Positions 57,001 to 64,000 of a stretch of 64,000 nt of DNA are shown piece after piece (within the stretch, counting starts at the first letter, position 1; each line of letters starts with the position of its first letter). Below the pieces are notes generated by a model. That model did not search any database. It was not told the DNA's origin and saw nothing but the letters and a program-made list of their open reading frames with translations. The translations under genes and the position numbers were made by a program. Source of the stretch: Phlebotomus papatasi (lineage: Eukaryota; Arthropoda; Insecta; Diptera; Psychodidae). The stretch covers positions 80,910,001-80,974,000 of the forward strand of contig NC_077222.1 in the NCBI RefSeq assembly GCF_024763615.1, written 5' to 3'.

Positions 57001-57607
57001 GCAAGTCGTTTCCCAATTGCAAATTTGGCGACATGTGCCTGTACTTGCATCCCAAGTGTAAGTTTGATCTCACTTGTTCACGTTTGGATTGCAATTTCTC
57101 TCATACACCGGTTATCTCAGCGGCTCCGCCTCTAGGTATGTACATACATATATATAGCAAATAATCAGGGGAATTTTGCATTATTTTTGTGCCTTATCAA
57201 TGAAAGCGCATTTTTGTTTTTTTTTTTTTGCTGAAGATATCACAAATCTCCTTGTATCTGCTGGTCAATCACTAACTGACCACGGAGAAGAATTAACCCT
57301 GTCTGCTAACTTGGAAGTTTTTTTTTGTGTTTTATTTTCTTTTTTGGCAGCTTCCCATGTAGTTCCTGTGCACAACTACAAGATGATCACGCAGAATTTA
57401 TTGCCGCCACTTTGCAAATTCTATCCAAAATGCAGCAATACTCTGTGCACGTTCTATCATCCGAAATTGTGTCGATTTGGGAAGGCGTGTATGAATAAGG
57501 TGGAGTGTAATTTCTACCATCATGACATCCCGGCAGTGGATAAATTCAAGTGGGTCTCGACGGCTTCAGGAACCGGATCTGGACATACAACATCGACATA
57601 TGTGTAG
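51028..57607 (+). CDS. Nab2: Nuclear poly(A)-binding zinc-finger protein ZC3H14/Nab2
   Basis: Binds poly(A) RNA in the nucleus and limits tail length; ortholog of human ZC3H14. Exons: 51028-51066, 51228-51450, 51511-53367, 56887-57135, 57351-57607; phases agree, giving 874 residues. The N-terminal PWI-like fold spans residues 10-85 (VDDELPDYVMIMVANKRSKQ, LTLFLGSNTGEFVNWLHQVL). A long, charged, disordered centre rich in Lys/Glu/Ser follows (one 1.86-kb exon). Five tandem CCCH fingers of the Nab2 type close it: CKYFPNCTKGDTCEFIH, CKSFPNCKFGDMCLYLH, CKFDLTCSRLDCNFSH, CKFYPKCSNTLCTFYH and CRFGKACMNKVECNFYH. The start is the first ATG, MENLGSEIGQKMR. The 3.5-kb intron 3 holds piggyBac MITEs and a SINE. 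Confidence 0.94.
53459..53972. mobile_element. piggyBac-type MITE 1, TTAA-bounded
   Basis: TTAACCCTTTAACGACGAGA at the left, CGTCCTTAAAGGGTTAA at the right. GGACACCGGTGTTCC (a palindrome about CACCGGTG) sits just inside the right end. 514 bp including both TTAA; no ORF. Confidence 0.8.
53969..54217. mobile_element. piggyBac-type MITE 2, sharing TTAA with MITE 1
   Basis: TTAACTCTTTCCGGACC then palindrome GCAGCATATGCTGC (53986-53999); right end CCCAAAAGAGACGAAAGAG then TTAA (54214-54217). Its interior (ATATCTAAGCTCAGGA, CATCCTTATAGTTTGTAATT) is shared with 24140-24220 and 38740-38810. Confidence 0.8.
54218..55121. repeat. Dispersed repeat scraps in ZC3H14 intron 3
   Basis: GTCCGTCTGTCCGTTCGGCT at 54388 and C-rich runs near 54466-54535 resemble the repeat at the start of the window. 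GGTTCAAATCGGTTGAGAACC lies at 54933. CGCAAAGCCTGGGACGCTT at 55019 is the complement of the 14036/22436 motif. Confidence 0.45.
55122..55272. mobile_element. Fold-back MITE
   Basis: ATGCCCAACACACAATAAC at 55122 pairs with GTTATTGTGCGATGGGCAT at 55253. Inner TTTGTAAACAT pairs with ATGTTTACAAA, and TGAGAGTGAATGAAATG pairs loosely with the CTCGCTCACTCTCA stretch. Non-coding. Confidence 0.7.
55483..55754 (-). mobile_element. tRNA-derived SINE with 14-bp target duplication
   Basis: On the minus strand the head (55754-55682) has a box A-like TGGGTCAAGTGATAGAGCA and box B GGGTTCGAATCC. The body runs to an (ATT)n-like tail at 55484-55498. AATTATTCTAAATA flanks both sides (55469-55482 and 55755-55768), the expected long target duplication of retroposition. 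The body is related to 59790-59920. Confidence 0.85.
55925..56410. repeat. Imperfect tandem duplication, about 280 bp apart
   Basis: CTTTCCCCAAGGCTTGTCG...AACCAATATAAAGAAAA (55970-56040) recurs as TTTTCCCCAGTGCCTATCG...AACCAATACAGAGAAAA (56308-56375). Divergence is moderate; function unknown. Confidence 0.5.
56547..56765. mobile_element. MITE, GGGGAAAGTACTCTCCCTTCG family, complete
   Basis: TAGGGGAAAGTACTCTCCCT to AGGGAGAGTACTTTCCCCTA with TA borders; ACGTTCATGCCTTCGAA continues the left arm. 219 bp; a truncated copy lies at 2700-2858. Confidence 0.87.
57238..57350 (+). other. Nab2: Possible alternative exon extension of ZC3H14
   Basis: After a T-run and GCTGAAG acceptor-like site (57231-57237), the sequence is open and in phase with both neighbouring exons (ITNLLVSAGQSLTDHGEE...). 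Use of this acceptor would merge it with the last exon and add 38 residues between fingers 3 and 4. The constitutive acceptor at 57350 fits better. RNA evidence is absent. Confidence 0.35.
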
Positions 57608-58118
57608 AAAAGAATAATTGTATTGCAAGAAAAAAAATAATAATTCGTCACTAACTCAATAGTAAATGCATAAGAGGTCTGTCAGAGCCACATTTACATG
57701 AATTATTTATATTAATACGAAGTAGGAATTCTATTTAATTATTATAAATAAAATAATAAATAGCCAGGAAATAATCGTGAACTCAAGAAATCACATCCGG
57801 ATGTGCTTTTTAGTGCGTTTAGGAAATGGCATAAGGAAAATTGATGAGATATTTACATAATGTATGGGAGGAGAGCTAATGGAATATGTAAAAGTTTCAA
57901 GAATTGCAACAATGGCAACAATAGATCGATAGATCAATTAACAATTTTTGGTTTTTTGATTTTTTTTTGGTGAGGATTTTTGGTTTTCTGTTACTTTTCA
58001 AATGTGACAGCTTGGATGGTGGCGACATCTCGCGGAAAAAGAAGATAAGTCAGCCACACTTCAGAGAAAATAAAGTGAAAAGTTTTCTGTGCGTGGAAAA
58101 ACCAAAAAATTCTCCAGG
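57608..58118. promoter_or_regulatory. ZC3H14 3' UTR and NDUFA4 5' region
   Basis: AATAAA at 57747-57752 is a candidate ZC3H14 poly(A) signal. A slightly more GC-rich part near 58005-58110 (GGCGACATCTCGCGG) precedes NDUFA4 and probably holds its promoter. No repeats. Confidence 0.45.
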
Positions 58119-58571
58119 ATGGTGATGCAAGGAATGTCCCCTTCTACCCTGAAGAAGCACCCTGCTGTAAGTACAATAGGATAATAAAGAAATTTGCTGA
58201 TTTTATATTGAAATATCACCCCAAAATACCCTCTAAATCCTATTACGTCATAACAATGAAAATGTTAATTTGCTTCACCTTCCGGACTTGCAGTTGATCC
58301 CCCTGTACGTGTGCACGGGACTGGGAATGGCTGGTGCCCTCTTCTACACTCTGCGTCTAGCCACCCGTAATCCCGATGTGTCATGGAACCGATCCGGCAA
58401 CCCTGAGCCATGGCAGGAGTACTCCAACAAGCAATATAAGGTAAGATTTCAAGGGGCTCTAGGGGCAAATTCCCAAGATGGTTCTTTTGAAATAAACCCC
58501 TTTTGCAGTTCTACTCTCCCATCCGAGACTACTCCAAGACCGAGAGTCCAGCCCCCAAGTACACTGAGTAG
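58119..58571 (+). CDS. NDUFA4: NDUFA4/COXFA4-like mitochondrial inner-membrane subunit
   Basis: Small respiratory-chain subunit, first assigned to complex I and now regarded as a cytochrome c oxidase component. Exons 58119-58166, 58294-58440 and 58509-58571, all phase 0, encode 85 residues, near the usual 82. The sequence has MSPSTLKKHPALIPLYV, a single membrane segment around residues 17-37 (LIPLYVCTGLGMAGALFYTL), then RLATRNPDVSWNRSGNPEPW and the C-terminal YSPIRDYSK. Introns are short (127 and 68 nt). AATAAA is at 58601-58606. No cleavable presequence is evident; the N-terminus is the family norm. Confidence 0.93.
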
Positions 58572-58606
58572 GAACCTCTGCATACCGATTGCTAAAGTAA
58601 AATAAA

Positions 58607-59789
58607 TCTCTCGTTGGTCCTCTGCCACCTTCAACAACTGTAGTCAAATGCGCCGACACCGTTGCATAGTCGGAGAGATATAGTAAGAAATTCAATAAAG
58701 TCCACAAACTTAAGATCATTTGGGATTATTTCAGAGAAAAGGGGGTTGATAAACAAAAAAAGTATAATATGTAAATAAAAAAAAGTGTTATTTCTGCAAA
58801 TTTCCTTCAAAGAAAAACCTCTCATTTTGTGCAACAATTTTTTTATTTTAAAATACAGTCTTGTGCCAAAAATAGCAGCATAAAACGGGATAACTTCATC
58901 TAAGGTCACCTGTTATCTCACTTTTGGCTGCGCCACTAATTTTGACATTGGACAGTTGCTGGTGATTTTGTGCTGATAGCAATTATAAATCGTAATCTTA
59001 CAATTGGCTTTGGAATGCTAAAATTCTCAAATATCAACATTGACTAAATAGCTAAAACACTCACAAAATTTTGCAAATATAAATTTCACTAGAGACAAAT
59101 TGACTAGAATTTTTTGAGGCAAAAATTCATATTTTTTATAAAAAAAAGTACACACGCGAAAAATATTTCTGGCAGTGTTAAAGATTGAACACACAGCTTA
59201 GATATTCAAGATGGAAAGTACTCAGTACTATCATCAGAAGATAGAGATATAAGGGTATTCTCATACAGAATGGTTCCATCGAAGGACTTTACGCATGAAA
59301 TTGGTGTTTTGCAGTAGAAACAGAGTTTATTGCTGAGTAAATGCTGCACGATGCAATTTCTGGAAGAGAAACGAATCTCATATCAAATTTCATTCCTGAT
59401 AAAGAAATAATAATAAGCCTAGATCGGCTTTTTGTAGGTGAGATTTCTAAAATGAGACAATTCAGAATGCATGCAGATAAAATAAGGATTTTAGGTGGCA
59501 GACCGATTTTTCGTATTTAAACCAAAATGTCTATAGGTCTAAGGGTCTAAGATCAGGATAAACTGATAAAAAATACGGTTTTCGTTGAGGGGCCCTTAGC
59601 GTTGGTCCTAGGAATTTCAAATGTTCTAAAAAGTAGTAATTCTTGAGATCTTTTATTTTCTTATTTCATTATTAAATTCTAAAACATCCCACTTGGCAAA
59701 TTGGCAATTAGAACGATAAAAAATGTGATTAATTTACAAAATTCACATTTTGAAAAAAAGGAGGGGTAAAGCGTCTCAATATGCGGCAA
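58607..59789. other. Intergenic, no gene recognised
   Basis: AT-rich, with the motif TAGGTGAGATTTCTAAAATG near 59437, a relative of TAGGTGAGATTCTTAACGT at 38518 and the copy at 19865. No paired termini or coding exon of RNF123 was found. Confidence 0.4.
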
Positions 59790-59920
59790 TTGCTCCTTTT
59801 AAATCATCAGGAATTTTTCTAGCATTAAAAATATTCGAATTGCATCCAGTGAGCTTCACTGTGCATGGATCTACACGCCATGGTACAGACAATCCCATTC
59901 TTGTAGGGAAAAGTGTCCAT
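59790..59920 (+). mobile_element. SINE body fragment
   Basis: CATCAGGAATTTTTCTAGC, then GAATTGCATCCAGTGAGCTT, align with the complement of 55630-55690. The tRNA-like head is missing. Overlapping ORFs on both strands are therefore not genes. Confidence 0.6.
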
Positions 59921-61230
59921 GCTTTGAACGATCCCAAGCTTCGTAATAATGACCAATTTTTTCTATATCTCAATAAATGTGACTCAGCATAACCCTTTTT
60001 TTTTTAAATAGCGGAAAGTGCGCAGTTTTTAAAATATATTGCGGAGTTACATTTATTCATAAATATAAGAAAAAAATTATCATTACGAAGCTTGGAGTAC
60101 GAAGCATGGGCACTTTCCTCTGTAAAAAAAAATAATACCGCTTGTCTAGAAATTCTGCTTTCGGGAATGCCTAGTTCTTCTATGGAATCTTCGCAAAGCG
60201 CCCCACGCTTTGCGAAGTTTTGCGAAACACTTGAACTCTTGATTTAGATTGTATATCCTAAACACCCTCCCCTCTGGCATATGGCCTGTCGCCTGTAGAT
60301 TTGAAGCTTGAAGCCAAAGCTTACCTTGATCAACATATTTTTGCTAATTGGCTCAGCAAAAATATGCTAAAAACGTTTCCTTTTTCAGCTAAAATTTATC
60401 GCTAGGAATAGTCAAAAGATCGCGTATAAGGCGAAAAATAACTTTAGAGTAATCGGAGTAATGCAATTTGTTTTAGATCCGTTCAGGGAATCTATAAGGA
60501 CTGAAGCCATTTATGAAATCGGCCGCCAGAAGTTTCTCCAAAACTCTCAGTTCAGCGTTCATCCTAACTATATATTCCCTATAACATCGACCTATGGTTC
60601 AACATTAACTAAAGCTCAATATGAAAATCCATGACCTCTAGGAACGCTCTTTAGAAATTGGCCCCGCTATGAGAGACTTCTATGATGTCACTTCAAATAC
60701 CCAAGAAGGGTTTAATCGTTGTGAAAAGGCTAGTGCTAACAAATTGATTGAACCCAGACACGACCCCATTCGTTTGAAAAATACGCCCTCTGAAAGTTTT
60801 TTAACCTATGAACTTGAAAACCGTTATGAGGAATGATTCAAAGGATATTTTTTTATATGAGCCAATTGTTTAAATAACCTTCAAAACTTTTCCAAAAAAG
60901 GAAAAAAAAATCCTACAACGTGATTTCGAGTTATTAAAAACATCGTGATTTTGATTAAGGTGAAGACATTGAATAGAGTGAAAATATATGTTCTGTTATA
61001 CGGGCTTCAGACCTAAGGTTTAGCTATATGGCTTAACTACTCTAATTTTTTTATCAATTTCAATTTTTTGGAAAAATTTAACTTAAAATTGGAGTAATAA
61101 GGACAAATTACCTATTAGGCTTTCAAAAAGCAATAAAATTGCGCGCAGTTTAAAGATTTTGAAAAATTCGGGAACTGGGCTAAACCTCTAGTCTGAAGCC
61201 GGCCTTACGGACCTTGGGACCTTACGGCCC
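59921..61230. other. Intergenic with repeat scraps
   Basis: CTTCGCAAAGCGCCCCACGC near 60188 belongs to the short motif seen at 14036, 22436 and 55019. CTTCAGACCTAAGGTTTAGC at 61005 matches CTTCAGACTTAAGGTTTATC at 53431. No coding evidence. Confidence 0.4.
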
Positions 61231-61235
61231 TACGG

Positions 61236-61298
61236 ACCTCAATGGGTCAAGTGGTAGAGCACTCGCTCTATGATGCAAGTGTCCCGGGTTCGAACCCC
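61236..61298 (+). mobile_element. tRNA-like SINE head
   Basis: TGGGTCAAGTGGTAGAGCA (box A) and GGGTTCGAACCCC (box B) 25-40 bp apart match the head of the SINE at 55483-55754. The sequence lacks a credible acceptor stem, so it is not called a tRNA gene. The body is replaced by a pogo-like MITE end (61300-61360). Confidence 0.65.
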
Positions 61299-61405
61299 TT
61301 CATAATTAAACGTGAAAATTATAAACAAAATTTCTCGCTCGATTGAGCGAGAGTCTACTGTAGCCGAAATTGCAACCTGGCCGAAATTTGGTACATTTTA
61401 CCCTA
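61299..61405. mobile_element. Two MITE right ends
   Basis: CATAATTAAACGTGAAAATT to GCGAGAGTCTACTG (61360) is the end of the pogo-like MITE seen at 48944. CCGAAATTTGGTACATTTTACCCTA (to 61405) is a decayed right end of the GGGTAAGTGTGCC family. Confidence 0.6.
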
Positions 61406-61921
61406 TATTTATTTATTTTTTAATTGTAGCACCCTTTGTGGTCGTTATATAGTCTTTTATTCATTTTCACTTTTATTCCTTTTATTCATCGTCATTTTTT
61501 GATAATTAAAAGCGAAGTCATGGCTGTTTTGAGGAAAAAATCGACTCTTGATTAATGGGGTCCAGAGGGGTCCAATTTTTCTAAACGAAACCTGTAATGT
61601 CTAGCTATAACGTACTAAAACTTACACCTGATTCTAAGAGGAAGAAGTTTAGGCCATTGAAAAAACCAAAAAGGGCTGTAAGGTCATCGCACCAAGTTAA
61701 CTTTTTCATCCAAATCATTAGCAAAAACCGTAAGTCGACATCTCTTTAAATTCGAAGTTATTGAATTTAGAAAACCGGACGGACGAACGGACGAAAGTTT
61801 TAAGCCACTCAAATATTCGCGATCTGAGAGTTGAGAAAAACATTTTGTCAAAGTTTGAGCCAGATCAGAGGCATTTAAGTCGAGATTATTAAGGATTTCA
61901 CATAAATAAAATAATTCTTAC
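61406..61921. repeat. Dispersed repeat, relative of the start-of-window repeat
   Basis: CTAGCTATAACGTACTAAAA (61610), GCAAAAACCGTAAGTCGACA (61721) and CGGACGGACGAACGGACG (61777) parallel 690-1030. It lies in the RNF123 intron downstream of the RING exon; the final coding exon was not found here. Confidence 0.5.
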
Positions 61922-63021
61922 CCGCATGATTGATGTTGGCACGGGAGAAATTCACAAGAGATGGCTTTGGCGTAGCAAATTGAACAGAGAGAATCTTCAG
62001 AGAGTATAGTCACTTCAGACATCATTGTCTGGCGTTTCTGCAAAACTCTGATCATTTGCTTGACCTTCAGTATTTCCTCAGCAGTTATATGTGTAGGATC
62101 TGCAAGAAAATATCCAATGAGATCTGCCAGTAGATCCCAGAAAAACAATCAAACTCACAATCAGCCAAATTGAAGCTCAAAATTGGCGGATCTTGATGGA
62201 ATGGTTCAGGACTCTGGGCTGAACTATCCACACCATTATCTGTTTGAACTGCCTGAGTCGGAGGAGGTATCACGGGTGGAACCTTTACATCGCCCAGGGC
62301 AAATTCCAGAGTAATACTCTGAAAACTCGGCTCAATTAGCAAACACCGAGATACTCTAGGTATCTTGCTCACAACAAAATCTTCCTCCTCGACTTCGTCC
62401 TTCATGAGAGCCAGTAGAATTCCCAGAACAGCCGAAATTATCGCAAAATGTGTTACACTACTCAGATCTGGCAGACACAGATCGAGAACATACTGAAAGC
62501 ATCCAGGAGGGGTAGTTACTCGTGATAGTACTTGACTGGCTAGTTGACAAACCCGTCCTAAAAGCAAGTCGCTGTTAGGTCGTGTGGGATCCTGAAAAAT
62601 GCCCGGAGCAATGGTAATGATCATTTCTAGAGCTCGCATCAGAGATACAGTAAGTTCGAAGCACATTGAGCAGATCTTGAGCTGCCTGGAGTCAATACCC
62701 TGATGCTGATCAGTTCGCCTATTGGCTGTCTGGATCTCCTGCAGCAGCAGGATAAACTCCGAAAATGCCCAATTGAGCTGAGACAGGAGTGAATTGAGGA
62801 AAATCGTGCAGTAGGGTTCATCAGCCAATAAAATGCGACTGATAAGGCTCTGAAAGTGCCGTGAAGGACATGCTGGAGCAATGTGATGAAGAAGTCCCGT
62901 ATGAGATCCATTTTTTCCACGACTCCTATAAAGGCCTAGAGCAGAGGATGTCAGCTCGCCCTGCTGCCAGATACTTGTGGGCCGAGATTCTCTGTGAATT
63001 TTAGGAAAAAGCTCACAAAAA
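61922..63021 (-). CDS. RNF123: E3 ubiquitin ligase RNF123/KPC1, C-terminal part (partial)
   Basis: RNF123 is the RING subunit of the KPC ligase, which in vertebrates targets p27 and NF-kB p105. Two exons are present: 62159-63021 and 61922-62099, separated by a 59-nt intron with good phase (T|AT gives Tyr). The larger exon encodes a helical region (FQSLISRILLADEPYCTIF, LNWAFSEFILLLQEIQ, CSMCFELTVSLMRALEMI). The second starts the RING: EDSLCSICYAKAISCEFLPCQHQSC, with C-x2-C and C-x-H-x2-C, then a donor GG|GTAAGA. The remaining zinc ligands (C-x2-C near the end) must come from a further exon, not found in the window. Upstream exons lie beyond 64000. The assignment is by RING sequence and exon order. 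Confidence 0.82.
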
Positions 63022-63028
63022 CTAGTAA

Positions 63029-63458
63029 TAGGGAAAGTGTGCCAAATTTCGGCATAGTTGCATGCAAGCGTCAAAGTCTTAAGTTTGAAATGTAATATTT
63101 TAAATTCAAATTGATTTTTTTATTCTTTCTTCTTAAAGAGTGTTGCTTGGAAACTTGTAAAGAGTTTACCATCTTTATTTACTCTAAAATCATTCTTAAT
63201 ACATTTTAAAATAAATAAAAATGTAGACATAGCTTTGGTGCCCTATTTCGGCCGCCTTCATTCTCATAGTTCCTTGCCTTTCGGAAATTCTTCCAATATC
63301 TTTTTTACGTAATCTCGTTTGTCGAAGCTACATTTTTTGTTATTCCTTTGCATTGTATAATCTCTAGAGTACGTAAAATCTAAAAGTTCATGGAAATTCG
63401 AAGAACAAAAAAGGTGTCCGAAATTGCAAGCTGGCCGGAATTTGGCACACTTACCCTA
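63029..63458. mobile_element. MITE, GGGTAAGTGTGCC family, copy 4
   Basis: TAGGGAAAGTGTGCCAAATT to AATTTGGCACACTTACCCTA, 430 bp, TA borders. It sits in the RNF123 intron with its left end only 7 bp from the exon boundary at 63021. Confidence 0.87.
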
Positions 63459-64000
63459 AGCCTAAATCTGTTTAAAATAATTGAGATTTTTAATGTTGAG
63501 TAACAAATGCTAGTCAAGGTTGCGGAATGTAATAATACAAAATCACTTAAATTATTTAATTGATAGTCGAGATATTAGGTAATGTATCATGAAAATTGAT
63601 TCTTTTAGCTAAACGCAATTAACTTGCAATATTCTCGAAAATATACGGTCATGGAGGTTCATGAATGTTCGATCTGCAAACCGAGTCCTAGTTTTATCTT
63701 TTGATTGAGAATCTTTTTAGGTTTGAAATTTTTGGGGCAAATTTCTGGATTATGGTAACTTTTACGAGTCTCTTATCTTCAGCAACACTTGTTCTTTTCT
63801 CAAATAAAAATTTTCATAAGGAATGACTGGCATCACATGCAGCAGTTTCCGCGATTAAAAGGCTATTTAAGGATTTAAGAGAACAATCTGAAAAACTAAG
63901 AAAAAACCTAGTGATTCTTTCAAAATATATTCGGTTTGTATGCAAACTTGATAAGAATTTTCAGAAAAGTGAATGAAGTATGTTATCGCTTTAAATTAAG
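63459..64000. other. RNF123 intron, nothing recognised
   Basis: AT-rich sequence without exon, repeat terminus or ORF of interest. Confidence 0.45.

Noticed and set aside
59750..59992. 80-codon plus ORF and 65-codon minus ORF as genes
   Set aside because: Both overlie a SINE body fragment related to 55630-55690.
61236..61298. tRNA gene
   Set aside because: Box A and B are present, but no matching acceptor stem was seen, and the same head occurs in a SINE with target duplication at 55483-55754.
1..64000. CRISPR array, bacterial operon, riboswitch or prophage
   Set aside because: Introns, TATA/poly(A) signals and insect-type genes show a eukaryotic genome; the regular repeats are MITEs and simple repeats without spacers.

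Overview
The window is eukaryotic, AT-rich, repeat-dense genomic DNA. It carries spliced genes with GT-AG introns, TATA and poly(A) signals, and many small DNA transposons. The recognisable proteins are insect-like orthologs: NXF1/small bristles, TRUB2, Hsc70-4, Mps1/TTK, ZC3H14/Nab2, NDUFA4 and RNF123. The gene structures and repeat types suggest a dipteran, possibly a nematoceran such as a sand fly. That is inference, because no species-diagnostic sequence was identified. One 500-base run of N (29722-30221) is an assembly gap.

Layout. 1-13000: no coding gene recognised; nested MITEs, a hAT MITE, a LINE scrap and one GC-rich island. 13007-25958 (-): NXF1, nine coding exons, with introns swollen by MITEs and a piggyBac relic. 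26408-27424 (+): TRUB2, divergent from NXF1. 27576-37072: three intronless BTB-domain paralogs, with a long inverted repeat around the gap between the first and the other two. 37073-39596: transposon debris. 39597-46425 (-): Hsc70-4, one 4.25-kb coding intron and a 5'UTR intron holding a perfect heat-shock element. 46631-50799 (-): Mps1/TTK kinase, with a 2.5-kb degenerate short-period repeat in one intron. 51028-57607 (+): ZC3H14/Nab2, sharing a 228-bp divergent promoter region with Mps1. 58119-58571 (+): NDUFA4. 58572-61900: SINE pieces and repeats. 61922-63021 (-): the C-terminal part of RNF123/KPC1; its upstream exons are outside the window and its last exon was not found.

The genes are unrelated housekeeping functions and do not form a pathway, although NXF1 (mRNA export) and ZC3H14 (poly(A) binding) both act in nuclear mRNA biogenesis. 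The most distinctive content is the mobile DNA. At least eight families with unrelated interiors share a GGG-starting terminus and insert at TA. There are also piggyBac-type MITEs at TTAA with family-specific palindromes near one end, a hAT MITE with two verified 8-bp duplications, pogo-like MITEs and a tRNA-derived SINE with a 14-bp duplication. Splice sites were joined by hand from sequence and reading phase. No alignment or database search was run.
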